Positions 12,613-24,967 of a DNA stretch of 64,000 nt are shown here, piece by piece. Below the pieces are notes generated by a model. That model was not told the DNA's origin and did no database searches. It worked only from the letters and a program-made list of their open reading frames with translations. The DNA comes from Casuarina equisetifolia (Eukaryota; Streptophyta; Magnoliopsida; Fagales; Casuarinaceae). The stretch lies in NCBI GenBank assembly GCA_028551475.1, contig CM052362.1:7997354-8061353 (forward strand), given 5' to 3'. Made by a program: the position numbers and the translations under genes. Each line of letters begins with the position of its first letter. Position 1 is the stretch's first letter.

Positions 12613-13153
12613 TGTTAAAACTTAATCCTAATCCCGTATGGTGAGGTCTTTGGCCTTATTAATAGAGGGTTTCCCCACCTCTGCTAATTGGTTTTAGGTT
12701 AACAACTAGACCCCCATATTTAATATGGTATCAAAGCTAGCTCTCAGCTATATAATAGGCAAATCCAAAAAATAGGCCAGTCTTGTTGGCAAAGGACTAA
12801 GCTTAGACTGCAAGGGAGTGTTGAAACTTAGTCCCACATTAGTCCCATGTGATGAGATTTTTGGCCTTATTAATAGAAGGTTTCCCCCACCTACTATCAA
12901 TTAGTTTTAGGTGGACAATTAGGCCCTTAAATTCAATATAGTATCAAAGCTAGCCCTCAACCATGAAATGGCCAAACCCAATCCTAAAAATGGGTTAGTC
13001 CTACCAACAAAAGATTGAGTTTGGATTGTAAGGAAATGTTGAAACCTAGTCCCACACTAGTCTTATATGATGAGGTCTTTGGCCTTATTAATGGTGAGTT
13101 TTCCCCACTTACTACTAATTCATTTTCGGTGGACAACTAGGCCCCTAAATTCA
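12613..13153 (+). repeat. TRIM array unit B
   Basis: Second full unit, 541 bp, flanked on both sides by ATAAT; same internal order as unit A. Confidence 0.75.
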
Positions 13154-13158
13154 ATAAT

Positions 13159-13654
13159 TGTTAAAAGTTAGTCCTACATCAATGCCGTATGGTAAGGTCT
13201 TTGGCCTTATTAAATGAGGGTTTCCCCCATTTACTGCCAATTGGTTTTAAGTAGACAATTGAGCCCCTAAATTCAATGTGGTATTAGAGTCTACCCTTAA
13301 CTACGTGGTGGGCAAACCCAATCTCAAAATAGGCTAGTCTCACCAACCAAGGACCGAGCTTGGACTGCAAAGGAGTATTAAAACTTAACACACATTGGTC
13401 CTATATTTTGAGGTCTTTGACCTTATTAATGAAGGGTTTCACCCATCTACTATTAATTAGTTTTAAGTGGACAATTAGGCCTTCAAATTCAATATGATAT
13501 CAAAACCAACCCTTGACCATATAGTAGGCAAATCCAATCCTAAAAATAGGCCCACACTAGATCCTATATGATGAGGTCTTTGGCCTTATTAATAAGGGGC
13601 TTCCCCCACTTACTGTCAATTGGTTTTAGGTGGACATCTAGGCTCTTAAATTCA
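13159..13654 (+). repeat. TRIM array unit C, shortened
   Basis: Third unit of about 496 bp; its second internal part and last LTR are incompletely kept. It is followed by ATACT rather than ATAAT, after which similarity stops. Confidence 0.7.
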
Positions 13655-14877
13655 ATACTAGCTAGATAATGGTCTAAATTGTATGTTATTTACATCTAGT
13701 TTGTATGAAGGGAAAACATGTCTAAAAATATATTTAATTTTACAATCCTTAATATTTAACTTGTCTTCTCTTGTAAAGTTAAAACATTTTGTATTACGTG
13801 CATGGCACTTGGATGATTATCAATCCCATAAGCTATTGTCATAAGGCACATATTTGTTGTGATAGTAAGTTTCTTAGGTTATAAGGAGCTGTTGTTAGTG
13901 ACATGTAAAAAAATTGGAGAATGGCTTTCTCTTTAGGCTTAGTAAATAAAATACTTCTTAATCAGGTTAATTGAGGGGAAAATGGATTTAGATTTTGGGT
14001 GAGTCAAACCATCTTTATACATCATATGTGCAAATTTTATCTATCTCTCTTTCTTGTGTACATTTAATTTATATTTTTTAGTATTTGAATATTATTTATT
14101 TTATACAATTGCAAAATAGATAATAGCATTCAAGTTGATTTAGAACACAATAGTGAATAATTAACAATAGAAAAAGAAAAGAAAATAAAAGGTTTACAAC
14201 CTAATTCATAACCCCAAAACAAGTGCCTAGTTTAGTGGTAAATAAACATTATCCTAGGACAAAGATGTCTCATATTTGATACCTTAAGGGTGTACAAGCT
14301 TTTAAAATAAATAAGCAAATAAATTCATAACCCCCAAACATTAAATAAAAAATAAAATTCCCCCTTAAAACCTTTTTTTCCCTTAAGTTGCCTACATGCT
14401 TACAATAACCAACAACTAAACATTTAATTTAATTAGTTAATCTATTATAGCTAAAATCTAAAACCCCAATAATCAACTTAAAGATATAAGAAAGTTAAGA
14501 AGCAACAAACTAGACCCTATAAGATATCCTATATAATGGCTCTTGTTTGATATTGGATAAAGGTTGCAAATACATGCATCATTGGAAGACCTTCATTACA
14601 AAATACATATGACATGATCACAATGAATACAAATCCTTTGCATGCTGAAATTAACAAGAAAGTGGAGAGAAAACAGTATTTGACCACTGCATGGAGCATA
14701 CATCATCTAGGCTTCTAACCTCTCAAGCTGAAACTTTTCACAAAACTTGTGGTTCCAGGAAAAGGGTATGGAGAATGGGGGAATGAAACGAAACAGAGGA
14801 ATTTTATAACCATTGATATAGTACACAACAGAAACCCCACTTATCTATATAAACATTGGATTTGGGATTACTAAGCG
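13655..14877. other. Gene-free spacer downstream of FBPase, with a possible SINE
   Basis: No gene recognised. The last few hundred bases (about 14560-14877) are probably the FBPase 3' UTR and flank on the minus strand. A tRNA-promoter-like pair of boxes lies at 14228-14283. Confidence 0.55.
14228..14283 (+). repeat. Possible tRNA-derived SINE (A and B boxes only)
   Basis: TAGTTTAGTGG (14228-14238) matches the pol III A-box consensus TRGYNNARYGG exactly. TATTTGATACC (14273-14283) is a weak B box. Spacing is normal for a tRNA-derived SINE. No target-site duplication or tail was established, so this is tentative. Confidence 0.3.
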
Positions 14878-17800
14878 TCAAACTTCATAACCAGGATTAA
14901 ATTTCTGTTGAACATCTCCATAACTCTCCAACTCTTCCATGTCTTCCAAACTTCCAAGAAAGAGAGGAAGTCTCTGATGCAGTTTAACTGGTTGAATCGA
15001 AAGAATCCTACTTTTACCATCAGAGCCTCTGCCTCCAGCTTGCTCCACAAGAAAACTAAGAGGGTTTGCCTCATAAACTAAACGAAGATGGTCCCTGGGA
15101 TTCATTGCCACCCCTCCATACATTAGAGTTCGATGCAGATCAGCTACAAGAGAACATATATAACGGGCTGAGTACTTCTTCGGGTATCTGCCTTTGCCTT
15201 GTCTCACAGTGTCAATATACCGCCTTAACCCTTCGGGCCAGTCAAAATATCGTGCATCATTTACTGAGTAGATTTGTCCTGACATAGTAGAAGGTTGCTT
15301 AGATGGACGCGAAAACGATCTACACAAACTTTCTTAATTTTTTTCCTATTTCGAATGTAAATAAGTCTGTCAAAAGAAATATCTCACCCAAAGGCCAAGT
15401 CAACTGCCAAAAAAGTATTTCCACATGAGTAAAATCCATCAGATGATGAAATCACTGTCTATAGATAATGTTATTTATCAAAAGAAATACCAAACTAACA
15501 TAAACCAAAGGGGTTTTCTATTGATTTATTTTATGTGCAAAATGAAGTCATAGTTAATAGATAAGAAATTCACATGAATTGATTCATCATTACCTCGAGG
15601 AGGAATTCTAATGCTTGGATGCGTGAGAATGAAATCTCCTGTTGAGTGATCCAGTGTAAATGCATGTGTTCCAGAACCAAAGGTGACGCAGAGTATTGTA
15701 GCTGATGAATACAGAACATAGCCAGCAGCTACAAGCCTTGCTCCAGTTTGGAGTGAATTCAGCATAGCCTTCTCTTTTTCAGGAAGATGATCCACTTCCA
15801 CTAGCCGGTTATAAATTCCAAAAATTGTTCCGGTCGGAATGGATGCGTCAATATTTCGAGAACCATCAAGGGGGTCTGTTACCACCACAAATGGACCATC
15901 GTCACTTAACCAGATCGGAGCATCATCCTCTTCTGAAGCCATTGCTGCAACTTTTCCAGAACTCCGAAGGGATGACAAGATGATTTCATTCTGCACAATG
16001 CACGAGAAGAAATATTGTCCTGTCATAGCTGTTTGTTCCTTTTTTACCATAATGGCGGTGGAGAAAACCTAGTTTCTAGAAAAAGGTTTTCTTCTTTGAT
16101 AAGTAAATTGTGCACTGAAAGGCATAACACAGAAAACAGGAAATCTACAACAGGCTCCTCAGAAGTTACAGTCCAACTAAAAAGATACAAAAATAGTGTG
16201 GAAAATAAAAATGAAAACCGCCTACAACAGGCACCAAATCATGCAGCAACCTAGGAAAATAAGTTTAAGCTTATTTCAGAAAAGCTCAATCCATTGAGAA
16301 GTTTGGTTATTCCTTCCAAGGAAATTTAGATTAGGCAAGCTCGACATTTTAATATACTGCTTCTATGTTACCCAACCTCCCTTTCTGAGGTAAGCACCTC
16401 AACAGCCATCTCAGACTTCAACTAATGAACTAAGAACTGATAAAAAATAAAAAATAAAAACTGCTAAAATAGAACATCCTCAAAAGTAGAATGTAGGAGA
16501 AGATAGTCAGCTGTCTCCGAGGGATTTGTACGAACAGAACCAATCCATGATTAAATCCTCCATTCAAAAGATTTTCAGCTGTCAAGTTCTTTCCTGAAGC
16601 AGATTCGACTTAAGGGAGAGAAAAATTCCAAGAAACATTCCAAAGAGCAAATGTCTATCGGTCCTGTAAAGGAAGAACACGCTTTTGATCCTCAAGAGCC
16701 TCACAATAAACACTCTATCGAACTTACCATTTCTGATAAAGCCACTAGCTATTATGTCCTATCTACCACCCAAAGGCTGATGCAACCAACAGAAATCAAA
16801 TGAAGCAACCAATTATAGCTCCAACCTTGGGAAGCCCCACAAATCTATACATCTTAAGAGAAAAAGGTGCACGCAACCTATACACGAATATTTACACACA
16901 ACACTTGACGTCAAAGAGAATACATAATTTAACATAGCCTGAAGAGAACTCCCGCCACCCTTTTACACCTTTCCACAAAGTAAATCCATTGGATCATTTC
17001 AAACTCAGGAGCACAAGAGAATTTATAATCTTCTTCTCACATTTTTTAGATTCAAGCTGCAATCTAACCAACTCACTGGGAAAAAACTTAAGCAGACTAT
17101 TTTTGGAATGTATGAAAAACTTTTAAGCTGAGAATTTTTTGTCGCAAGGATTTATCCCTCAAGCCTTTTCTTGGACATAAGATGTAAGCTCTCTGGCGAA
17201 TAAGATGGATATAATTACCAGGTTACCTGCATTTTTTGATACTTTTATAAAATAACCACTTCAGGTGTTTCTGCAAGCTAGTTTCCTTGTCATTTTGGAT
17301 TTTTTCCCTTTGTTACAAACCGTGATGCTAACTCAAATTTATTTGGCATTAGATCTTTTGGGATCTCGAAATTATATTTTTGGAACAGTTTGCTTCAGCC
17401 ATGAGATCTCTACGTGAACCAGTCTTCCAGAAGGTACCCATGATTCAGTGTAAACGATCTAGCACACTTAGGGTGCCTTTTCCCTTTTGGTGAATCGGTT
17501 GTTTTTAATCATGTATTGGAAGCTTATGTTACACACACATTTATATGTTCAAAGAGATGTCATTTCTGCAATTGGTGGAAGAGCTCTATTATTTTTACCA
17601 CCACATCTGAACCAGGATAATTATATTTCTTCTTCATTTCCACACAATTTTCCAGGGAACAGTTATGATAGGGTACAGAATTGGAATTTCAATTAGAATA
17701 GCAAGCATGAAATGCTGATCTGGTCCAAACTTCATCACTATGCAACGTCTTTTAATACTTGATGTGTATGTATCAAGAAACTTTTCAGTCTCCCAACGTC

Positions 17801-18757
17801 CCATTTTTCAAATCCTAACTGCCTAGTTTTACCCAAGAACTCGGTATTTTTCTTTCTTCCAGGTCCAGGACTCACTTTCTTCCATATCAGTCCAGGGAAG
17901 AAGCATTCCCATATTTTCACTAGGGTGTCAGAATATAATACAGTTTGACCTGCAGATTCCTTTTCGTTATATGCCAGGCTATTATAAATACAACACCACT
18001 TTGACGCTTACGTAACTTTAGTAGAAGCTACAGCTTACCCAATCCTAGAGGCATACTTGTTGGCTCATTTTCTAACAATACTATCACAGATATCAAAGAG
18101 GACACAATAAGCATCGAATCTAATTAGATTACCAAAACCGAAAAGACCCTTAGCACAGGAAAGAAAAGAATCATCTCTTCCTAACTCAAATTTTGCAATC
18201 GAAGATAAAATTCAAGAGCTATAAGATTACCTACCAACTAACCAAAAACAGTAGATTATATAAATAAAGAAAGTTAAAAGGGGGGGCAAAAAAAAAAAAC
18301 TAAAACCAAAGGAAACACGAAAACTTACTGAAACGACATCGAGCGGTTTTGGAGCATCCCTACCCAAGCTACTGCTGCCGGCGAGACTGGTCTGTTTCCC
18401 AAGACTGGAACTGAGAGGAGAGGCCACCAGAGCTGCAATTCTCTTGCAAGCATACTGTATGTGTTCAAGCACGACCACCAGATCATCTCCCACGTTGATT
18501 CCTCTCTTACCCACATACTCTCGAAAAGTGGTGAGCCCATCATCATCCCCACTTGAAGCACCACTCCCCACCTGTGACCTGACGCCAAAACCAAACCCAC
18601 CAAGATGAGCCATTCTTCTTCTTCTTCTTCTTCCACAGAACAAGCTGTCTGGAAAATGACGATCTTTTGGTGGTAAATGAAGGAACTTCGGCAGGACACA
18701 GAGGGATTGGGGCAGGAACAACTCAGATGAGTATAAAGTAGCTGTGGGTGTTTGCAT
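14878..18757 (-). CDS. cFBP2: Fructose-1,6-bisphosphatase, chloroplast-type, redox-insensitive isoform
   Basis: Hydrolyses fructose 1,6-bisphosphate to fructose 6-phosphate (Calvin cycle and starch synthesis side). Three exons, 18329-18757, 15594-15990 and 14878-15278, total 1227 nt, 408 residues; the splice joins keep frame (DVVS/NEII, PPRG/QIYS). The metal-binding motif DPLDGSRNID, the WLSDDGPF stretch and the C-terminal MYGGVAMNP / LVEQAGG motifs are intact. The N-terminus, rich in Ser/Pro/Leu and then six Arg encoded by a CTT-type repeat, looks like a transit peptide; an in-frame Met at residue 49 (18613) is an alternative start. In the region after IFGIY the thioredoxin-regulated Cys loop of classical chloroplast FBPase is absent, which is the mark of isoform II (At5g64380 type). 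Intron 1 is 2.3 kb (15991-18328) and holds nothing I recognise. Confidence 0.95.
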
Positions 18758-19949
18758 GTTACGGTCGTATGAGTTTCGAAGGTTGACAATTTAGAGACCG
18801 TGTCATTGAGATGCAGGCAGGATTTGGAGCGATTGGGCTTTGAAGTTAGGGTGCAAATACAAACAGAACGGATAAGATGATCGTTCCTCTCCCCCAGTAA
18901 AAATTTGTATTGCCCCAGATGCCATCTTTTCATATGAACGGGAAAAACGCCATCACATACTATCATTATTTTTTATTTTTAACATCGCATGCAGTTACAA
19001 GTATCAAACCCAAAATTAAGAAATCTCAAATAATATTTATTCACTATATTTGCTAACCACCTGCTATTATTATAGAAAGATCTCAGCAATTCTTACTCAC
19101 CATATAATTAGGCATTTGTTAACTATATGCTATCATTATAGTGAGGCATTTCCATACTTAAGTTTTTTTTTACCTTTTTTTCTTTTCCTTTTCATGTTTA
19201 TCTATTTTAATTTTCATTAAAAGAAAGAAAAAGGATCATGAGTTTTAGTCTCAACTTTGTTAGATAATTTATATTTATGACCTGACTTTAAAACATGTTA
19301 GATTTTAGTTGGTATTTCATACTTCAACCTTAACATATTGGACAAGAAGATAATTGTTCTTAGATTTCACAATGATCATGCCTTCCAATGTAGTTTCCCT
19401 CGCTCTTCTTCCTTCTATTTTCACCCATTGACAAGAAAGTAATTTTGGCTCTAAAGTAAAAGAGAATGCCTCAATCTCATTAACTCTTTCCCTTCTAGCC
19501 AAACAAACATACGAATCCTAATCATTTAAACTTTTATAAGTTTGGAGATTTATTGAAAGGGGTCTATATTATACCCATTGTCATACCATAAACTAGGATT
19601 AGCCCTCTTTCTAAAATGCAAAGGGGCTCCAACTTTACATCTGGATTAGCATTCACTCTTTTAATGCCAAGTGGTTATGGATGTTGGATTAGACAGTCAA
19701 ATATGACAGTCCCATGACTGCCATGGTGGATGACTCGGGCGAGTTCCCAAGATGAGAACCACAACTTAGCTTTTCCCATTTAGGACAAGCCAACTTTGTC
19801 AATTTTCCTTGTAGTGGTTGGCCTTCCTCTTTGATGAAAGGTCGACTGCCCGAGGTGCCTTAGAGCCATTTGTGACAAAATCAATGGAACAAGCATGAGT
19901 CAGAAAAAGGCAGCCAATTCATTCTAAACAGAACAATAAACAATTAAAC
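18758..19949. other. FBPase upstream region and unassigned spacer
   Basis: 18758-18960 is presumably the FBPase 5' UTR and promoter. An open frame at 19317-19502 (minus, 61 codons) matches no family I know. 19560-19950 is less AT-rich and may be repeat-derived, but I cannot assign it. Confidence 0.45.
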
Positions 19950-20460
19950 ATGTTTATTGATTGTGCAATGCCCGCAGGCGATTGCTCTATTCACGGTTGC
20001 TAAGAAATCAAACAATGTAGTGTTTGTTTACAAACTTACATAGAGATCAAAGAAAAGCAACACTAGTAAGTGGGGACCAAACAACCATACTATGGCCCAG
20101 TAAAATAAAACAAAGCCCATATAAGGTGATACTCTCCCTCGAGCTCGAGGTTTGAACAGAGCATCTAATACCAGCTACTGCGAATGTGGTGCAAAGTAAG
20201 TCAAGTCTCAAACTAGTTTTTCCTATGTAGAATGACAATTAATTTCAGTATGCTTTATACATTGATGGAAAACTAGATTAGTAGCTATATGTCTAGCTAA
20301 ATTATTATTATTGCAAGACAGCACAAGAAGTTTTATATTAGCCCCAAGATCATTAAAAATCTCAACCAACCATATGAATTCACAATACTGTGAATCAACT
20401 AAAGATCTAGAAGTTATTGACTACTTCTTTGATCTAAGATATTAGTGATTCACCTAATTT
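19950..20460 (-). mobile_element. Ty1/Copia 3'-end remnant (RNase H, polypurine tract, LTR part)
   Basis: On the minus strand, about 20460-20190 resembles the Copia RNase H C-terminal region, the part with a cysteine-asparagine metal site followed by NLVFHQ and HTEINCH. A purine tract near 20140 is followed leftwards by what may be the start of a 3' LTR of unknown length. The remainder of the element is absent. It is a broken fossil of unknown age; the left limit is a guess. Confidence 0.55.
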
Positions 20461-22008
20461 TATGCAGAAATTAATAACAGAACATCTAGAGCTATCTAAA
20501 TATATCAAAGTATCCTAAGGATTACATATATAAGAGAGCACTTTAATGCATGAACAAATTAGTTGAGTTTTTACACTAAATGTATGATATCTAGTCGTGT
20601 AATGATAAGGTATACTAACTTATCAATTAGCCATATATAAGACAAGATCATACAATAAGGGCTCATCTAATAACAATTAATAAGATTAAAGAGAAACGCA
20701 TACATAATATTTTTATGTGGTTCAAGCTACATAATTTGCCTATATCTACTAGATTGATTCTTTGCTTATTATTAATCCAATAGCAAAAGTTGACAATTGT
20801 AGTTTTTTGAACAAGATAAAGATTAAAATTGTAATAGCCTCTCAACCTTAACTATGTAACACTCTTTATGGAAACTAACACTTGATTATTACTTTTACAC
20901 AAGTTTTTAGTTCTAATTCAAAATAAACAATTTAAAGGCTCATTTATAGGGTTTCCAACTTGAGAGACTTTCTCACCAAAGCCACGTCGGGCTCCTTCAT
21001 TAAGAATTAGACGAGTCCTTAATAATAAGAAAATATGATGTAAATATAAGGACTTTTATCTTTTTTTATCCAATTTTCTGCAGCACATATCCCTTAGGAT
21101 ACCTATTAGGTTGGCATTTTCTTTGCTTTGTGAGAGTCAGGATAATATTACTCGATTCTACTTCTAACAATGTGTAACTTCTTCAAGAATAGCCTATGTG
21201 TTTTATAGTCATGATGCCCAGACCCTACGCAGAAAAGTATATTTCAATATATATCCAGATGGCCGCCCAAAAGTTTTATACTGCCGATTTGAGTAGCCCA
21301 TTTTTAACTTTTTCGATTTGATAAATTCCATGGTTACTGTTATCCTAATCCACTGTCCTGCTCATCTGTCAGACAAGGGAAGCACATCACGAAGTATTCT
21401 TCCATGTGTTAAGCAGCATGGAGTTATTTACCCACATTTTCATCATGAACACTCTTTAAATATTAAAAAGAACATTATCTCTTATGAGTTTCCAACACCG
21501 TGAATGGTACCTCCAAGGTTACACCATCAATCACCAAAACTGGCCAAAAGATCCTGTTAAGTATGGAATATGCAAAGGAAGTCATTTCCGGTTTTCACTT
21601 GCATCATGCCCAAGCCCCACTCGGAAAAGCAATATAGCATATTCACAGTAAAACCCATAGTGAACAGGCCAGGTTTTGGACGTAAGTACTTTTAAATATT
21701 TACCCGGACGGCAAGCAATAATTTGACTGGACAAACTTTTTTCCCCGTATAGTATTCTAGATGATTGATGTTCTTCGAATCTACGTATAGTATTTTCCTG
21801 GACGTTTGTGCACATTTTTAACTCTTGATTAGATATTACCTTTTGACTTTTCTTCCCGGACAAGGAATAACAGTAATCCTTATCGACTTTGGACTTTACC
21901 ATAAACAATAATCTGACCCACTTCCTAAATATAAATTGCATGTGATATCTAGGTGACACCCACCCTGAATTACATTTCACATCTCCGTATTACGTATTTG
22001 ATACGAAA
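20461..22008. other. Spacer and promoter region of the nicotinamidase gene
   Basis: No gene recognised. Two similar short blocks, near 21210-21250 and 21602-21647 (ATGCCCA...CCC then GAAAAG), sit about 392 bp apart and suggest a local duplication in the upstream region. The last 100-200 bp should contain promoter and 5' UTR; I see no unambiguous TATA box. Confidence 0.45.
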
Positions 22009-23974
22009 ATGGTTTCTCCAACGATTGATCTTCTGAAGAGTGAGATTCCTTTGGAGCAGGAGCCGGTGGTTCTGCGTGAAGATGTTGTGACTGGTCTTGT
22101 TCTTGTGGACATCATCAATGGTTTCTGCACTGTTGGTGCTGGGAATCTGGTAAAAGTCCAGAAGTATCCTTTTTTTCTTAGTCTAGAGGGCTTCAAAATC
22201 CTGTTTTTATGCTGCAAACTGCTGATTTTTTTTTATCTTTCCAGGCGCCAAGAGAGCCCAATAGCCAGATTTCAGAGATGATCAACGAATCAGAAAGGCT
22301 GGCCAGGTCGTTCTGTGAGAAGAAATGGCCTGTCATGGCATTCCTTGACTCTCATCATCCTAACAAGCCTGAGGAACCCTACCCTCCTCATTGTATTATA
22401 GGCTCCGATGAGTCAAATTTGGTACCTGGTACACCCTTACTGTCTTCTCTTCCTAAATAGTGATGCAATTTTTGGGTAATTAACAAGCTAGCTTTTGTTT
22501 TGGACTTAAGCCTACTAGTCATAACAAATATTTGCAGCTGAAATGATAAATACTTAGTGTTGTTTGTGGTGTTGAAACCTGATGACCTACTTCTATGCAT
22601 GTTTGGATTTCCAAAAAAAATACCAAATTTTCGTCAGTGATGAATGAGTTACATATCATTTAACTTTGATTTCAGTCTATACTAACAGTGGCAAAGATTT
22701 GTTTTGTTTGCCTTAGTAATCCAACTTTCAAGTGTGCAAGCAAAGCCTGCTTCTGATTAGGTGGGCGCTGGTGAGTCCCCCTTTCGAAGTTACTCGTTTT
22801 TACTGATATGGGCTTCCTTCCAGGGTGAGCAGGAGAATCCTGCCCCTGCTTCCTAGCAACCATTAGATTGTACAATCATCTGCATATCAGAGAACTTTCT
22901 GGCAAACCCATAGATCAAAGGCCAAACCATTAATTGATTGTGCACTTGTATGGTTGTTCTGATCATATCTTGCTCTCAATTTTGAACGCTGGTTGTGTGT
23001 GTAAATTCACGCTGCAGGTGTTCAACTAAATCCCTTATCCTTCAGGTGCTGTATCCTCTTTCCTCTCTCTTTTTCTCTCATTTTGGTTTCTTCCACTAAA
23101 CTGCAGCTCTGCGATGGATAGAAAATGAACCGAGTGTGACAATCAGGCGCAAAGATTGCTTTGATGGGTACCTGGGTTCAACTGAGTCTGATGGTTCAAA
23201 TGTTTTTGTGGACTGGGTGAAGGAGAATCAGATCAAAGCTGTAAGTACTTTCAAAGGTTTTCAGAGGAGCTTTGCCTTGTTTCTGTTTTTTTCCTCGGTT
23301 AATTTTGAGTTCTTGGTGCAATTTTTTTTCAATGAATTAATGAACTATTCCTTTAAACAAATCAAGCATATTAGTCCTAATACTTCGATCTTGTGTATGG
23401 CATGTCTTGGTGAAGATATTAGTTGTAGGGATATGCACTGATATCTGTGTGCTAGACTTCGTTTGCTCGACATTATCTGCAAGGAACCTCGGTTTTCTCA
23501 CTCCTCTGGAGAATGTAATGGTGTATTCTCGTGGATGTGCAACATTCGATGTTCCTCTCCAGGTTGCCAGAAACACCAAGGGAGCTTTAGCTCATCCCCA
23601 GGTAATTAATACTAAGATTGACCTTAACTTCTTCTCAAGCTGTGTCTTCCCACTAACCAACTCTGGAACAATCTTTGGTCCTTTCCAAAGGATTTGTTAT
23701 GAACTTAAAACACACTCCTTTGCACTGGAATCCATGGAAACTACTTACCTTGGAGACAGAAAGCTCTAATGTCACATACTGAATTGAGAATGATATGGAT
23801 AAGGTTGAAAACCCAGTTTATATATACCATAACTCGATGAATTTAGTACATGTCTCAAAGATGTGGTTGTATTACTTGCAGGAGTTCATGCATCATGTTG
23901 GTCTGTACATGGCAAAAGAAAGGGGAGCAAAAATAGCAAGCCAAGTGTCCTTCGAAGCACCCAAGAAGCCATGA
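22009..23974 (+). CDS. NIC1: Nicotinamidase (isochorismatase-like family)
   Basis: Deamidates nicotinamide to nicotinate in the NAD salvage pathway. Five exons, 22009-22149, 22245-22428, 23107-23240, 23416-23601 and 23882-23974, total 738 nt, 245 residues, matching the Arabidopsis enzyme length (about 244). All joins are GT-AG with matching phase. The catalytic triad is visible: Asp in LVDIINGF, Lys in IRRKDCFDG and Cys in VGICTDICV. The metal-site Asp/His are in FLDSHHPN. No signal peptide is seen, so cytosolic. The first Met follows a normal leader. It could be NIC1 or a close paralogue; the function call is firm. Confidence 0.95.
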
Positions 23975-24967
23975 ACTGCCTGTGTATTCTCTCTTCTGAA
24001 TAAAGTTTTCTGTAGAAATACCAGTGGAAGTTGTGGATCTTAACAACAATGTCAGAACATATATACCATTAAATTATATGAATAAACCATTGCCTCTAAA
24101 GTATGGTCCTTTAGCTGATATATCTGTTGACCTTTAATCTGCATGATGTTTGGTGTATGAGACTCAGAAGGCAAAACCATAAGCTTTTTACTTTCTAGTA
24201 TCTCGTGGATTTCTGCACAACATAGCCGCCTCGGCACAGCTTCAAACCCGCCAATTGAAGCATTTTGTCTTGCCTATGGTGATAATAGAAAAGAAATGAA
24301 AAATAATTGATAGAACACTCACATCTAAGAAAGAGCACATAAAACTCCCAATTTCTATTTCATAGGAGTGGATTGATAAAAGAGACTAGGTATATGAGCC
24401 CCTCAGAGAAGAGCTAAGGGACATTAAGCCAAGCATTCGTCCACCACGAAGCCTCAATGTCAATTACGGATACCCATGTTGAACAATCAAACCCTAACTT
24501 CAACAACATTCAATCATACACTTTAGAAGTAGATTGAATTACAGCCGCAAGGATTTGTTGATAAGTTTGATAAGAAGTGATTAAATGCAAGCATTAGAGA
24601 CAGAGTAAAGGAAGGTTGCAGAATCACAGAAGCCAAAAACACATAGGCCTATTTGATTCAATTCAAATTACAGCAGAAGACAAGGCTTAGAAGCCGAACA
24701 CAGATCACAATATAAAGAAAACCAAAGACATGATCTTCGTTGAGGCCTACCCGGTTCCAAAGAACAGAGCTGCCATGCCGAGACAAGTCAAAAGTGAAGT
24801 TATTGAAGTGTGCAGTGACATCTATTATTCAAAACAACCCAGACCCTCAACAAAACAATGGACTAAGGTGATTGAGTGTTATCAGGAGACGAAGGCCCTT
24901 ACTATAAGAGAGAGTGATTTTTTTTTTTTTTTTATGGCTCACCAAGTTCTTCAGTGATCTGCCGCTG
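23975..24967. other. Convergent spacer between nicotinamidase and rps1
   Basis: Contains the 3' UTRs of the two converging genes. A stretch near 24276-24318 resembles 5524-5566. The open frame 24730-24957 (+) has no recognisable domain. Otherwise nothing seen. Confidence 0.5.

Larger units (their letters stand above)
11984..13654 (+). mobile_element. Tandem higher-order array of a TRIM-like miniature LTR element
   Basis: Units starting TGTTGAAAC/TGTTAAAAC occur at about 12058, 12274, 12492, 12613, 12818, 13037, 13159 and 13376. Spacing is long-long-short (about 217, 217, 121) repeated. The short unit is an LTR of about 117 bp ending in TTCA. The long unit is the same LTR plus about 98 bp that begins with a primer-site-like TGGTATCAAAGCTAG and ends in a purine tract (AAGGGAG). 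Each higher-order unit is therefore LTR-internal-LTR-internal-LTR of about 550 bp. Consecutive units are separated by the same 5 bp, ATAAT (12053-12057, 12608-12612, 13154-13158). A partial LTR (11984-12052) precedes the first. No coding capacity; copies are diverged, so the array is old. Confidence 0.8.

Noticed and set aside
11350-13654. Cassandra-type TRIM with an embedded 5S rRNA promoter
   Set aside because: LTR starts and CCCACA words resemble TRIMs in general, but I could not find the 5S-like A-IE-C boxes.
12058-13654. CRISPR-like or host satellite explanation for the array
   Set aside because: Units are 120-217 bp with LTR ends and primer-site-like stretches, not short repeats with unique spacers, and the genome is eukaryotic.
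18325-18966. 213-codon frame overlapping FBPase exon 1
   Set aside because: Shadow of the transit-peptide exon in another frame; no domain, and the overlapping frame splices correctly into FBPase.
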